Source of the DNA: Nocardioides agariphilus
GTDB taxonomy: Bacteria; Actinomycetota; Actinomycetes; Propionibacteriales; Nocardioidaceae
NCBI RefSeq assembly: GCF_015352445.1
Contig: NZ_JADKPO010000024.1
Location: 1-64,000 of the forward strand
DNA length: 64,000 nt
Reading direction: 5' to 3'
The position numbers and the translations under genes are program-made. The notes under the pieces were generated by a model. It saw only the letters and a list, made by a program, of their open reading frames with translations. It was not told where the DNA came from and searched no databases. Shown here one piece after another: positions 43,599 through 51,962 of the stretch. Positions within the stretch are counted from its first letter, which is position 1. The number at the start of each line of letters is the position of its first letter.

Positions 43599-44441
43599 CT
43601 AGGCGGAGGGCGGCGAAGCGACGCCGCCCCTGATCTGGCGGCCTGAGCGTACGTCGTCGGCGTACGACGAGATGGCGTCGTGGGCCAGCTGCGCGACGTT
43701 GACGTACGCATCGGTCGGTGTCGCGTCAACGCCGGAAGCGCGGTAGCCGATGGCTGCCGTGGCCATCCGGATCCGCCCGTCGAGCCACGGGCCGCCACCG
43801 AAGCCGCCGAGCACGGGGATCCCGACGGCTGCGGTGACGACTGGCCCGACGAGCGGACCCGAGTTCGTGAAGTTCAAGAGGCTCGCGCCGGCCGACTCCA
43901 GGCGGCGCGCCTCGGCGACCATCTGGTCGGTGAGCTCGGCCGGCACCTGCTCAGCGCTCGACGCGGAGCCGGAGTAGGTCACGCCGTACCTCAGCGCCGT
44001 CTGTGGCGTGATCCCGAACTGGGCGAAGACCGGGATGCCGGCGGCGACGACCGCCTCCACGGCCTCGGGGTGGTCGGCAGCGCCGTCGAGCTTGACCATG
44101 TCGACCCCGGCCTCCTTGACCAGCCGGATGGCCGCTCGGACCGCGACCTCCGGACCCTCCTGCAGCGGGCCGAAGGGGAAGTCGCAGCTGACCAGCGCCC
44201 GCGAGACGCCACGGCGTACGGCCCGGGCGACGATCACCATCTCGTCGAGGGTGATCTCGAAGGGGTCACGGTGACCCCACAGGTTCACCCCGACGCTGTC
44301 GCCCACCGACACGATGTCGACGCCGACCCGGTCCACGATCTGCGCCATCTGGTTGTCCCAGACCACCACGCAGACGCTCTTCTCGCGGTCGGCCTTCATC
44401 GCCGCGAGGTCCGCGAGGGTGACCCTCGACCCAGCGCTCAT
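43599..44441 (-). CDS. PanB-like protein (ketopantoate hydroxymethyltransferase superfamily)
   Basis: 280-aa TIM-barrel homologue of PanB: VGDSVGVNLWGHRDPFEITL matches the PanB metal site, CDFPFG matches the second metal aspartate, and GGFGGGPWLDGRIRM the C-terminal motif. Where PanB has its catalytic glutamate (LVLECVP) this protein has LLNFTNSG. A role in pantothenate synthesis is therefore unlikely. Like other members of the phosphoenolpyruvate/pyruvate superfamily it might catalyse a retro-aldol or C-C lyase step. ATG overlaps the upstream stop by four bases. Confidence 0.75.
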   Translation of the reverse strand: MSAGSRVTLADLAAMKADREKSVCVVVWDNQMAQIVDRVGVDIVSVGDSVGVNLWGHRDPFEITLDEMVIVARAVRRGVSRALVSCDFPFGPLQEGPEVAVRAAIRLVKEAGVDMVKLDGAADHPEAVEAVVAAGIPVFAQFGITPQTALRYGVTYSGSASSAEQVPAELTDQMVAEARRLESAGASLLNFTNSGPLVGPVVTAAVGIPVLGGFGGGPWLDGRIRMATAAIGYRASGVDATPTDAYVNVAQLAHDAISSYADDVRSGRQIRGGVASPPSA

Positions 44442-44947
44442 GCCCGCAACGCCGTCAGCAGGTGGACCAGGTCGTCGGGCTCGGCCGGCACGAGGAGCAC
44501 GCGGGCGTAGGGACGCAGTGAGGCCAGGGCGCCGGCAACGCTCGAGCCCGACCCGAGCACCAGGCCGGCCGTCGTGATCCCGCGCAGCGAGCACGCGAGG
44601 CCGATGTGGGAGGCCGCGGCCGCCCCGTCGTCGTTCGAGGCGACCATGACGGTGACGTCGACCCCCTCGAGCTCGTCGCCCAACCGCATGCCACCGCGGT
44701 CGAGATCACGCAATCTCAGGTCGTCAGGGTCGGGGAGGTCCGCCGCCTCGGCCGTGTCGTCGCACGCGTAGAAGCGAGCCGTCCGCCAGGGCTCGTGGGC
44801 CGCGTCGGCGACGACCTGGACGCTGTCGTCGTCGAGCCCGATGACCCGCGCGGCGCGACACGGTGCGATCGGCACGTCGATCCGGAACCGCGACTCGGCT
44901 GCCGTCGTGGCACGAGCGCAGCTGTTGTGGAGGATCGGCCGGGCCAT
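44438..44947 (-). CDS. Uncharacterised 169-aa protein linked to the PanB-like gene
   Basis: I do not recognise the family. It is a soluble alpha/beta protein without signal peptide or membrane segment. The C-terminal half (VTVMVASNDDGAAAASHIGL, GITTAGLVLG, ARVLLVPAEPDDLVHLLTAL) looks like a nucleotide-fold or Rossmann-like domain. GAGGAC lies before the ATG at 44947. It is translationally coupled to the PanB-like gene, so the two proteins probably work together. Confidence 0.6.
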   Translation of the reverse strand: MARPILHNSCARATTAAESRFRIDVPIAPCRAARVIGLDDDSVQVVADAAHEPWRTARFYACDDTAEAADLPDPDDLRLRDLDRGGMRLGDELEGVDVTVMVASNDDGAAAASHIGLACSLRGITTAGLVLGSGSSVAGALASLRPYARVLLVPAEPDDLVHLLTALRA

Positions 44948-44951
44948 GTCC

Positions 44952-46238
44952 TCACACCGTGGTCTGGGCGACGCCGGGACGAACGGATGCGTCCTCGGCC
45001 GTGGCCTCCATGAAGGCGACGTCGTGGGGCAGCACGACCGAGACCGAGCGGACCCGGTGGTGCTCCGGGTCGACTCCGGGAGGTACGACGCCATCGTCGG
45101 TCAGTGCGATCACGGCCTTCCGCAGCTTCTGGCGGGCCTTGATGATCCCGGTGTCGGTGGCCACCAGCCGCTCCTTGGTGCGATCGACGATCGGCCCCAT
45201 GGACTCCTGCAAGGAGGCGTCCTGGATGGCGATGCCCTTCACTCCCGAGTAGTGCTCGTTGCGCTTCTGGGCCTCACGGTCCATCAGGTAGTCGTTGTCC
45301 TTGTTGGCCATCGGACGGTAGGTGCCGGGAATGTTCTCGCTGTGCACGCCATGGCCGGCGCGCATCGCCGACCGTTCGTCGTCGGACAGCGGGCGCACCG
45401 GGTGGTAGTCGAAGGTGTACACCCAGCAGTTCTCGTCATCGATGGGCACCCAGATGTGGCCGTGCACGGGGTGGTCGGCCCGCGGCGGCACCATCGTGAA
45501 GCTCGGCATCACCCACGGCGTGATCCGCCAGTAGTAATGGCCCTCCTCGGCGTTGCGGCGCGCTCCGATGAACAACCCACCCGGGGTGTCGGTGACCTCG
45601 AAGTACGGCTTGAGGTCGCCCTTGTTGTAGTCGTTGCCGCGAGAGCCCTTGAACAGCGGGTCGGTGTTGAGCTGGCCCGAGTGCAAGAAGCTGACGTGGC
45701 TGGAGTCGATGCCGCCCTCAAGCGCCTGCAGCCAGTTGCTCTCCTGCCAGCGCTTGGAGGTGTAGGTCTGCGACTCCGGCACGTGCACGAACTCGTACTC
45801 CGGAAGTGGCGGCTGGCTCTCCGGGTCGCCGAGGTAGGTCCACAAGATGTCGCCGACCTTGACCAGCGGGTAGGACTTCAGCTTCACGTTGGCGCAGAAG
45901 TTGCTGGCCTCGGGCTCCGAGGGCACCTCGAGGCACTGGCCGGTCACGTCGTACTTCCAGCCGTGGTAGGGGCAGCGCAGACCGTTCTCCTCGTTGCGCG
46001 CGAACCAGAGCGAGACGCCGCGGTGGGCGCAGAACTCGTCCATCAGCCCGTAGCGACCCGAGGTGTCCCGGAAGGCGATCAGCCGCTCGGAGAGGATCTT
46101 GACCCGGACCGGAGCGCCGTCGTCCTCGGGCAGCTCCTCGGCCAGCAGCGCCGGCAGCCAGTAGTGGCGGAAGAGCTCGCCCATCGGCGTACCAGGCCCG
46201 GTCTCGGTCAGCAGCTCGTTGATCTCGGGACGTAGCAA
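44952..46238 (-). CDS. Rieske oxygenase large subunit, phthalate 4,5-dioxygenase-like (copy 1)
   Basis: 428-aa ring-hydroxylating oxygenase. Rieske cluster ligands C-x-H (CAHRG) and C-x2-H (CPYHGW) lie in the N-terminal 100 residues. The mononuclear iron site region follows (LEGGIDSSHVSFLHSG). Start and order (MLRPEINELLTETGPGTPMGELFRHYWLPA) are those of the phthalate 4,5-dioxygenase family. TTG start with AGGGGA. It needs a ferredoxin and reductase, available at 46485, 47314 and 38267. Substrate: probably an aromatic acid; the two copies likely differ in specificity. Confidence 0.92.
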   Translation of the reverse strand: MLRPEINELLTETGPGTPMGELFRHYWLPALLAEELPEDDGAPVRVKILSERLIAFRDTSGRYGLMDEFCAHRGVSLWFARNEENGLRCPYHGWKYDVTGQCLEVPSEPEASNFCANVKLKSYPLVKVGDILWTYLGDPESQPPLPEYEFVHVPESQTYTSKRWQESNWLQALEGGIDSSHVSFLHSGQLNTDPLFKGSRGNDYNKGDLKPYFEVTDTPGGLFIGARRNAEEGHYYWRITPWVMPSFTMVPPRADHPVHGHIWVPIDDENCWVYTFDYHPVRPLSDDERSAMRAGHGVHSENIPGTYRPMANKDNDYLMDREAQKRNEHYSGVKGIAIQDASLQESMGPIVDRTKERLVATDTGIIKARQKLRKAVIALTDDGVVPPGVDPEHHRVRSVSVVLPHDVAFMEATAEDASVRPGVAQTTV

Positions 46239-46364
46239 CGTCGTTCCCCTTCAGTCCGAGCCTGGCGGTCAGGCGGCTGTCGACGCCGTGAGCTGTCGTT
46301 TGCTCGGTTTGAATGTTAGTCCATTAGTGCGCTACAGCGCCACGGTCCCTTTCGGCTCCCCCTG

Positions 46365-46399
46365 CGCGAGTTGCGCCGCCCGCACACGCGAGTTGCGCC
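46365..46399 (+). repeat. Two copies of a 13-bp repeat
   Basis: CGCGAGTTGCGCC at 46365-46377 and 46387-46399, 22 bases apart, in the region upstream of the Rieske gene. Function unknown; too few copies for an array. Confidence 0.35.
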
Positions 46400-46484
46400 A
46401 AGTGCCGGGCGGGCGAGGCAGCGAATGGCGCAGCTCGAGGGTCCGTTTCAAGCAAGTCGCGCGGGCGCTTCGAGCAACTCGGCG

Positions 46485-46805
46485 TCAGGCGGGAGGAGGG
46501 ACGTCGACCGTCAGGCCGTCCAGCTCGTCGGTGATGACCACCTGGCAGCCCAGACGGCTGGTCTGCCGGCGCTCAGCCACGCCCAGGTCAAGCAGGTCCT
46601 CCTCCATGTCGCCGATCTCGCCGCTCAGGTCGACGTACTCGGGACGCAGCCAGACGTGGCAGGTCGCGCAGGAGATGTGCCCTCCGCACTCGCCGACGAT
46701 GCCGGGAACGCCGTTGCGCACGGCGGCGGTCATCACGGTGTCACCCGCGTCAGCGTCGACGGATCGTCGGAACCCGCTCGGATCGACGTAGACGACCTGG
46801 GGCAC
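46485..46805 (-). CDS. [2Fe-2S] ferredoxin, putidaredoxin type (1)
   Basis: 106-aa electron carrier. Cluster cysteines C40, C46, C49 and C87 follow the C-x5-C-x2-C-x37-C pattern of adrenodoxin/putidaredoxin-type ferredoxins. AGGAGGG precedes the GTG. It transfers electrons from the reductase at 38267 to a Rieske oxygenase. Located upstream of the Rieske gene at 44952 on the same strand but separated by about 245 bases. Confidence 0.93.
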   Translation of the reverse strand: MPQVVYVDPSGFRRSVDADAGDTVMTAAVRNGVPGIVGECGGHISCATCHVWLRPEYVDLSGEIGDMEEDLLDLGVAERRQTSRLGCQVVITDELDGLTVDVPPPA

Positions 46806-46827
46806 ACACCCTCCTGTTGTATGGACT

Positions 46828-46844
46828 GACCAATATACCTTAAT
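46828..46844. promoter_or_regulatory. GntR operator-like site, ferredoxin/RpiB-like divergent promoter
   Basis: On the minus strand it contains TTAAGGTAT, the same nine bases as at 41738-41746. The rest of the palindrome is poor. Confidence 0.35.
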
Positions 46845-46852
46845 CTCCTACT

Positions 46853-47323
46853 GTGCACATCGCAGTGGCCGCCGATCACAACGGGCTCCCCCTCAAGGCC
46901 GAGCTGGTCCGTCGGCTCGCCGCCGACGGGCACGACGTCATCGACCGCGGCTCCCACCTCGAAGGCGTCGTCGACTACCCGCTGTTGTGCTTCGCGGTGT
47001 GCAGGCTGGTGGTGTCGGGCGAGGCCGACTGGGGTCTGGTGATCGGCGGCAGTGGTCAAGGCGAGGTGATCGCCTGCAACAAGGTGCGCGGTATCCGCGC
47101 AGGACTGGGCTACTCCACGTTCGCGGCAGAGATCTCGCGTGGCAACAACGACGCAAACGTCTTGGTCCTCGGCGCCAAGGTCGTCACACCGGAGCTGGCC
47201 TTCGACGTCATCACCACCTGGCTCGAGACGCCGTTCAGAGGAGGCGTCCACCAGGCGCGGCTCGACCAGATCGCTGCTCTTGAGTCCCGACCGTACCCGG
47301 GTGAGGACTGGCGTCAGGACTGA
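46853..47323 (+). CDS. RpiB/LacAB-family isomerase
   Basis: 156-aa member of the ribose-5-phosphate isomerase B family (AADHNG start, IGGSGQGEVIACNKVRGIRAG central motif). The usual active-site cysteine region (C-GTG) reads IGGSGQGE here, so Ser replaces Cys and catalysis may differ. Its place among ring-cleavage genes suggests an isomerase or tautomerase of a pathway acid, for example the oxalomesaconate keto-enol step, rather than a sugar phosphate. That is inference from context. Confidence 0.8.
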   Translation: MHIAVAADHNGLPLKAELVRRLAADGHDVIDRGSHLEGVVDYPLLCFAVCRLVVSGEADWGLVIGGSGQGEVIACNKVRGIRAGLGYSTFAAEISRGNNDANVLVLGAKVVTPELAFDVITTWLETPFRGGVHQARLDQIAALESRPYPGEDWRQD

Positions 47324-47637
47324 CTGGGGGGTATCTCGACGACCATCCCGTCGAGCTGCTGGCTGACCGGGATCTGGCACGACAGGCGGCTGCCCTTGCG
47401 GCGGTCCGACACCCCGAGGTCGAGCATGTCGTCCTCGAGGTCCTCCGCCGGCCCGACCAGCTCGAGGAACTCGTCGGAGACCCACACATGACAGGTGGCG
47501 CAGGACCTGTTGCCCCCGCACTCGCCGATGATCCCGGGTACGCCGTTGCGCACGGCCGTGATCATCACCGAGTCACCCACCCCGGCGTCCACCACCCTTC
47601 GCTCGCCGCTCGCGCTGACGTAGATGACCTTGGGCAC
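47314..47637 (-). CDS. [2Fe-2S] ferredoxin, putidaredoxin type (2)
   Basis: 107-aa paralogue of the ferredoxin at 46485 with cluster cysteines at the same places (C40, C46, C49, C87). It is the last gene of the long minus-strand operon and probably serves the Rieske oxygenase at 48983. Its 3' end overlaps the convergent RpiB-like gene by ten bases. Confidence 0.93.
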   Translation of the reverse strand: MPKVIYVSASGERRVVDAGVGDSVMITAVRNGVPGIIGECGGNRSCATCHVWVSDEFLELVGPAEDLEDDMLDLGVSDRRKGSRLSCQIPVSQQLDGMVVEIPPSQS

Positions 47638-47644
47638 GTGCGGC

Positions 47645-47839
47645 TCAGTGATCCGCCGTCTCGCGGGACAGGATCAGGAGCAGGTAGCCCGTCGTGGCGG
47701 AGTTGTAGATCACGGGCTGGATCATGTGCAGCTGCCATCCGTCGGCACTGACCTCGTTGAGCACGGTCTCCACCTGCTCCCCGACCACCCCGGGCATCAC
47801 TCCTGTCGCCCGGACGTCAACGACCTTGTACTCAACCAC
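47645..47839 (-). CDS. DUF4177-like small protein
   Basis: 64-aa protein (YKVVDVRATGV start, LNEVSADGWQLHMIQP, then YLLLILSRE) matching the pattern of DUF4177 proteins, small beta-alpha-beta folds of unknown role. It overlaps the dehydrogenase gene upstream by eight bases and stands between it and the ferredoxin, so it may be a subunit or regulator of the oxygenase system. Confidence 0.7.
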   Translation of the reverse strand: MVEYKVVDVRATGVMPGVVGEQVETVLNEVSADGWQLHMIQPVIYNSATTGYLLLILSRETADH

Positions 47840-48989
47840 GACGCCCCCCGTTGGCTGGCTGGGAACTGCTGTCTTGATCCTCGCGCCACGGGTCGATCAC
47901 CGTGTGGAGCGAGGCGGCGCCCTGGGCACTGGTCGCTGCCTCCATGGCAGCCCCGATGTCGGCGAGGGCCCATGGCGGGCTCGAGACGAGGTCGAGACCG
48001 GCATCACCGTTCGACATCATCGACAGGGCCCGTTCAACTGCCTCGAAGCTGTGGCCACGTGCGCCCCGGACGCTGATCCGCTTCTTGCGGAGCAGCGACA
48101 AGTCCAGCAGCGAGAGGTCGCCGGGGCTCTTGGGGCTGCCGGAGGCGATGACGACCGTACCTCCCACGCGCACCGACCTCAGGGCGGCCATGAACGTGCT
48201 GATCCCGCCGCCGCTGACGTCGATGACGAGGTCGACCGAGCCCTCGGGCGCTTCGTCGTGGATGACGTCGACAACGTCCTCGCGGTCGATGTCGATGGTG
48301 CGAGTCGCCCCGAGCTTGGTCGCCAGGTCGAGCCGCTCGGCGTCCTTCGTCAGCCCCGACACGAAGATCTGGCTGGCGCCCGCCTGCCGACAGGCCAGCA
48401 CGCACGCAATGCCCTGCTGGCCGGGTCCGAGCACCAGCACCGCGTCACCGGCCCGGACCCCGCCGTCGTACTGCGCCCACTGGATGCCGTTACTCAGCGG
48501 GATCGCGAACGTCGCGTGCGCCGAGCTCACGCTGTCGGGCACCCGGTGCAGCACCGAGCTGGGGTGGAGGTACTGGTGGCGGCTGTAGCCACCCCAGACC
48601 CCGGGCGGCACCTCGACCGGCGTCGAGCCGTAGCGCAGGGCACCAACGCGAGTGTTGTCGGTCATCGCGCACGACCGGAACTCGCCGCCGCGGCAGTAGC
48701 GGCAGTGCCCGCACGGCAGGTACTCCTCGAGCAGCACCCGGTCTCCCTCCAGGACCCCCCATCGCTCCTCGGCGATCGGCGCGGCCTGCTCCACGACCCC
48801 GACGGTCTCGTGGCCGAGCACCGTGGGCGGCCGCGCCAACAGGTACTTCTTCAGGTCGCTGCCACACACCCCGCAGGCCTCGACGCGCAGGATCCCGTCG
48901 GCGTCGCCGAGCTTGGGCAGCCGTAGCTCGCGGAACTCGAACCGCCCCTGCCCGTAGGCCACGGCGGAGTAGGTCTTGGAGGTCACCAT
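47832..48989 (-). CDS. Zinc-dependent medium-chain dehydrogenase (2)
   Basis: 385-aa MDR protein with GVCGSD, GHET, the structural zinc cysteines (CGHCRYCRGGEFRSC) and the Rossmann motif VLVLGPGQQGIACV. ATG at 48989 overlaps the Rieske stop by seven bases, so it likely dehydrogenates that enzyme's cis-dihydrodiol. It is a paralogue of the gene at 40587. Confidence 0.88.
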   Translation of the reverse strand: MVTSKTYSAVAYGQGRFEFRELRLPKLGDADGILRVEACGVCGSDLKKYLLARPPTVLGHETVGVVEQAAPIAEERWGVLEGDRVLLEEYLPCGHCRYCRGGEFRSCAMTDNTRVGALRYGSTPVEVPPGVWGGYSRHQYLHPSSVLHRVPDSVSSAHATFAIPLSNGIQWAQYDGGVRAGDAVLVLGPGQQGIACVLACRQAGASQIFVSGLTKDAERLDLATKLGATRTIDIDREDVVDVIHDEAPEGSVDLVIDVSGGGISTFMAALRSVRVGGTVVIASGSPKSPGDLSLLDLSLLRKKRISVRGARGHSFEAVERALSMMSNGDAGLDLVSSPPWALADIGAAMEAATSAQGAASLHTVIDPWREDQDSSSQPANGGRRG

Positions 48990-50254
48990 TGGGCGCTCAG
49001 CAGGTCCTTCATGGCCTCCTGCCACGGGAGCGGCCCGTCGAGGATCGCCTCGGCTGGTCTCACGAGTCGCAGCTCGTCGGTCTCAACGCCGAGCGGACGG
49101 CGTCCCTCGGCCACGTCATCAACGGCCTCACGCAGCATCCGCCTCGCCACGATGATGGCGCGGTCCGACGTACCGAGGTGCTCCTGCGAACGGTCACAGA
49201 CCGCGCCCATGCCCTCCTGCACCGCGAAGTCCTGGGTGTTGAGTCCGGTGATGCCGGTGTAGGTGCGGGTGCGCTGCATCTCGCGGTCGATGAGGAAGTC
49301 GTTGTCGAGGTTGCGCTTGAGCCGGTAGCTGCCGGGGATGAAGTCGTCCGCACCTCGCCCGGCGGCCTTCTCGTGCTTCTCCCACAGCTCGTCGGAGATC
49401 GGGTTGTCACCGTCGGCACCGCAGACCCAGTTGTAGACCATCGTCCACTCGTCATCCACCGGCACCCAGATGTGGCCACGCAGCGTCTGGGTCTTGCGGG
49501 GCTCACCCTGGCCGTCGATGAATGCCGCGCGCATCTGCATGGCAGGCAGGAAGAACTGGTAGGCCCGCACGTACTTCTGGTCGTGCCCCAGCGTCCGGAT
49601 GCCGGCGTAGCGGAAGCCGTAGCCCGTCTGCTCGACCTCCAGCTGCGGGTGGGTGTTCTGGCTCTTGAGCCGGCTGGCATTGCCGAGGTCGTTGTTGTGC
49701 ACGAACGACGAGTGCGCGGTGTCGATGCCGCCCTCGAGTGCCTGCAGGTAGTTGGCGTGCTCCAGTGTCTTGGAGGAGCGCACGTGCGTGTCGGGCGCGC
49801 GCAGCCACTCGTACGCCGGGAAGGGCGGCAGCTCGGCGCGCGGTCCCAGGTACGCCCAGACGATGCCGCCGCCCTCCCACGTCGGGTAGGCCAAGATGTT
49901 GACCTTGGTCTTGAAGATGCTGTCGGGCGGCTCCGAGGGCAGGTCGACGCAGTTGCCCGCGGCGTCGAACTTCCAACCGTGGTAGACGCACCGGATTCCG
50001 CACTCCTCGTTGCGGCCGAAGAACATCGGCGCCCGCCGGTGCGGGCACTTGGAGTCGACCAGGCCGACGACGCCGGTCGTGTCGCGGAAGGCGACCAGGT
50101 CCTCACCCAGCATCCGCACGCGCACCGGAGCACCGTCGGGTTCGGCCACCTCGCTCGACAGCAGGGCGGGCAGCCAGTAGCGGCGCAGCGCGTTGCCCAT
50201 GCCGGTGCCTGGCGACACCTCGGTGAGCAAGCGGTTGATCTCAGGGGACAGCAT
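48983..50254 (-). CDS. Rieske oxygenase large subunit, phthalate 4,5-dioxygenase-like (copy 2)
   Basis: 423-aa paralogue of the oxygenase at 44952. Rieske ligands CPHRRA and CVYHGW; iron-site region LEGGIDTAHSSFVH; family start MLSPEINRLLTEVSPGTGMGNALRRYWLPA. It is in an operon with the dehydrogenase and ferredoxin downstream and the RraA-like and extradiol dioxygenase genes upstream, so hydroxylation and ring cleavage are coexpressed. Confidence 0.92.
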   Translation of the reverse strand: MLSPEINRLLTEVSPGTGMGNALRRYWLPALLSSEVAEPDGAPVRVRMLGEDLVAFRDTTGVVGLVDSKCPHRRAPMFFGRNEECGIRCVYHGWKFDAAGNCVDLPSEPPDSIFKTKVNILAYPTWEGGGIVWAYLGPRAELPPFPAYEWLRAPDTHVRSSKTLEHANYLQALEGGIDTAHSSFVHNNDLGNASRLKSQNTHPQLEVEQTGYGFRYAGIRTLGHDQKYVRAYQFFLPAMQMRAAFIDGQGEPRKTQTLRGHIWVPVDDEWTMVYNWVCGADGDNPISDELWEKHEKAAGRGADDFIPGSYRLKRNLDNDFLIDREMQRTRTYTGITGLNTQDFAVQEGMGAVCDRSQEHLGTSDRAIIVARRMLREAVDDVAEGRRPLGVETDELRLVRPAEAILDGPLPWQEAMKDLLSAQW

Positions 50255-50256
50255 CG

Positions 50257-50946
50257 CTACCTCCTCGCATCCTGTGTGGCGTCTGTCATCGACTCGTACC
50301 TGCTGTCCATCACCTGCGACACCGGCACTCCGGACGTGATGGCGGTACGCATCCGCGTCTCCGCCTGGTGCATCTCCTCGGCGCGGGCGAGCACGTCGGC
50401 CACGCGGTCCTTGGCTATCGCGAGCACACCTGTGCGGTCGGCCACCAGGAAGTCGCCCGGGCGCACCTCGAGCCCGGCGACCTCCACCGGCACCTCGATG
50501 TCGACCTCAACCGACCGCGTGCGCGCGCTCACCGGCGTACCGGCCTTGGCGAACAGGGGTAGCCCGATCTGCTCGGCCTCCTCGATGTCCCTGCTCGCGC
50601 CGTCGACGACCACGGCACGGATGCCCGCGACGTACGCCGCGGCGCTGAGCAGCCCGCCCCACCCACCGGAGTCGAGGCGACCCTGGTGGGCCACCACGAC
50701 GATGTCGCCGGGACTGCTCGCCTCGACAACCCGGCACCCCAGGTGCACGCGCGAGGGTGGGGCCGGCTGCTCGGGAGTCACCGGGCGCAGCAGCATGGTG
50801 CGAACCGGTCCGGCGACCCGGCCGCAGCCCCACATGGGGGCGATCGACTCCAGCCATCCGCTCAACCCGAGGCTGTCCATGGCGTCGGACACCACACAGG
50901 TGTCGAGCGTCTCGAAGCGCCGGGCGAGGTGGTCGGTGGTAGCCAT
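50257..50946 (-). CDS. RraA-family protein, CHA-aldolase-like (1)
   Basis: 229-aa member of the RraA fold, which includes 4-carboxy-4-hydroxy-2-oxoadipate aldolases (LigK/GalC type). The key DGxxRD motif reads VVVDGASRDIEE, and GRLDSGGWGG is the upstream loop. In this context it probably splits the LigJ product into pyruvate and oxaloacetate. The start ATG at 50946 has no strong ribosome site; it lies 11 bases after the dioxygenase stop. Confidence 0.85.
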   Translation of the reverse strand: MATTDHLARRFETLDTCVVSDAMDSLGLSGWLESIAPMWGCGRVAGPVRTMLLRPVTPEQPAPPSRVHLGCRVVEASSPGDIVVVAHQGRLDSGGWGGLLSAAAYVAGIRAVVVDGASRDIEEAEQIGLPLFAKAGTPVSARTRSVEVDIEVPVEVAGLEVRPGDFLVADRTGVLAIAKDRVADVLARAEEMHQAETRMRTAITSGVPVSQVMDSRYESMTDATQDARR

Positions 50947-50957
50947 GGAGTCGTTGC

Positions 50958-51914
50958 CTACGCCGTCCAGCGCGCGAACGCCATCCCGCATCCGGTGCCG
51001 GCTGCCGACCGGTAGCCGGGCACGTAGTCGACGACCTCGAAGCTGAGGTCGCTGAGAGCCCCAGCGGCCACCAGCCAGTTCTTGATCTCGGACGAGCCCG
51101 ACTGCAACTTGGCCTCGGGCAGGGCCCCGAGGGCATCGACATCCTTGGCGCCGATGCCCTCGAGGACCGCGCGGTCGAGCGCCTCGTCGACCACGAAGTG
51201 GCTCAGTCCCCCTGAGGCCACCACCCCGACGCGCATGTCGGCCGGCCAGGCGGAGACGGCCTGCTTGATCGCCTGCCCCAGGGCGTAGCAGCGCGCAGCG
51301 GTCGGCTGGTTGGGCGGGAAGTAGGTGTTGAGCATGACCGGGATGATCGGGATCAGGCGGTCTCCCATCAGGCGTAGCCGGACGAAGGTGAACGCGTGCC
51401 CGAGCGACTCGCCCTCCGGCTGGACCTTGAGCTGGGCGACGTCGAAGCCGTCGGCGATCAGGCTCTCGATGATGTGGCGGGCCAGGTCGGTCGCAACCGG
51501 GTAGTCCTCGCGGACCGCGCTGTGCTTGGCCCACATCGCCGCGGCCCGGGACGCCGGCACGTTGGTCATGTCGCGGGGGAGATCGGCCACGGTCTCGCCC
51601 CAGTAGACGGCGACCGCCGGCATGCTGTCCTCGCTGTACATCTCGGCCTGGTCGTCGCCGACCACGATGACGGCATCGAGGGCTGCGCCCTGGAGATCCT
51701 CGGCGAGCTTGCCGACCGCGCGTTGCACGTCGTCGTACTTGCGCTGCCACACCTCTTCGGTGAGCTCGGGCGCCAGGTCGTCTCCACGCTCCTGCACGAG
51801 CTCGTCGTAGCGGGTGCGCTTGCGGTCGAGCTCACCGTGCCTGGGCCACCAGTCCGGGGTCAGGCTCACCTGCGAGCCGTGCGAGGTGCCCAGACCCATG
51901 ACGATCGTTGCCAT
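50958..51914 (-). CDS. Extradiol ring-cleavage dioxygenase, LigB/DesZ type
   Basis: 318-aa class III non-haem iron(II) dioxygenase. The start MATIVMGLGTSHGSQ, the LKVQPEGESLGHAFTFV segment and GVVASGGLSHFVVDEALDRA match the 3-O-methylgallate dioxygenase (DesZ)-like branch, which has no separate or fused LigA domain. It opens a catecholic or gallate-type ring. Neither LigC nor LigI-type enzymes were recognised nearby, which fits a gallate-like substrate that yields oxalomesaconate directly. Confidence 0.87.
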   Translation of the reverse strand: MATIVMGLGTSHGSQVSLTPDWWPRHGELDRKRTRYDELVQERGDDLAPELTEEVWQRKYDDVQRAVGKLAEDLQGAALDAVIVVGDDQAEMYSEDSMPAVAVYWGETVADLPRDMTNVPASRAAAMWAKHSAVREDYPVATDLARHIIESLIADGFDVAQLKVQPEGESLGHAFTFVRLRLMGDRLIPIIPVMLNTYFPPNQPTAARCYALGQAIKQAVSAWPADMRVGVVASGGLSHFVVDEALDRAVLEGIGAKDVDALGALPEAKLQSGSSEIKNWLVAAGALSDLSFEVVDYVPGYRSAAGTGCGMAFARWTA

Positions 51915-51962
51915 CAGACGATCAACTCCCCTTGCTGGATGACTGCGGAACTGTGGAGGCGG

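Noticed and set aside
43599-44441. Pantothenate biosynthesis gene panB
   Set aside because: The catalytic Glu region is changed, no panC/panD nearby, and the gene is in a catabolic operon.
46361-46400. CRISPR-like repeat
   Set aside because: Only two 13-bp copies with a 9-base gap, and no cas genes.
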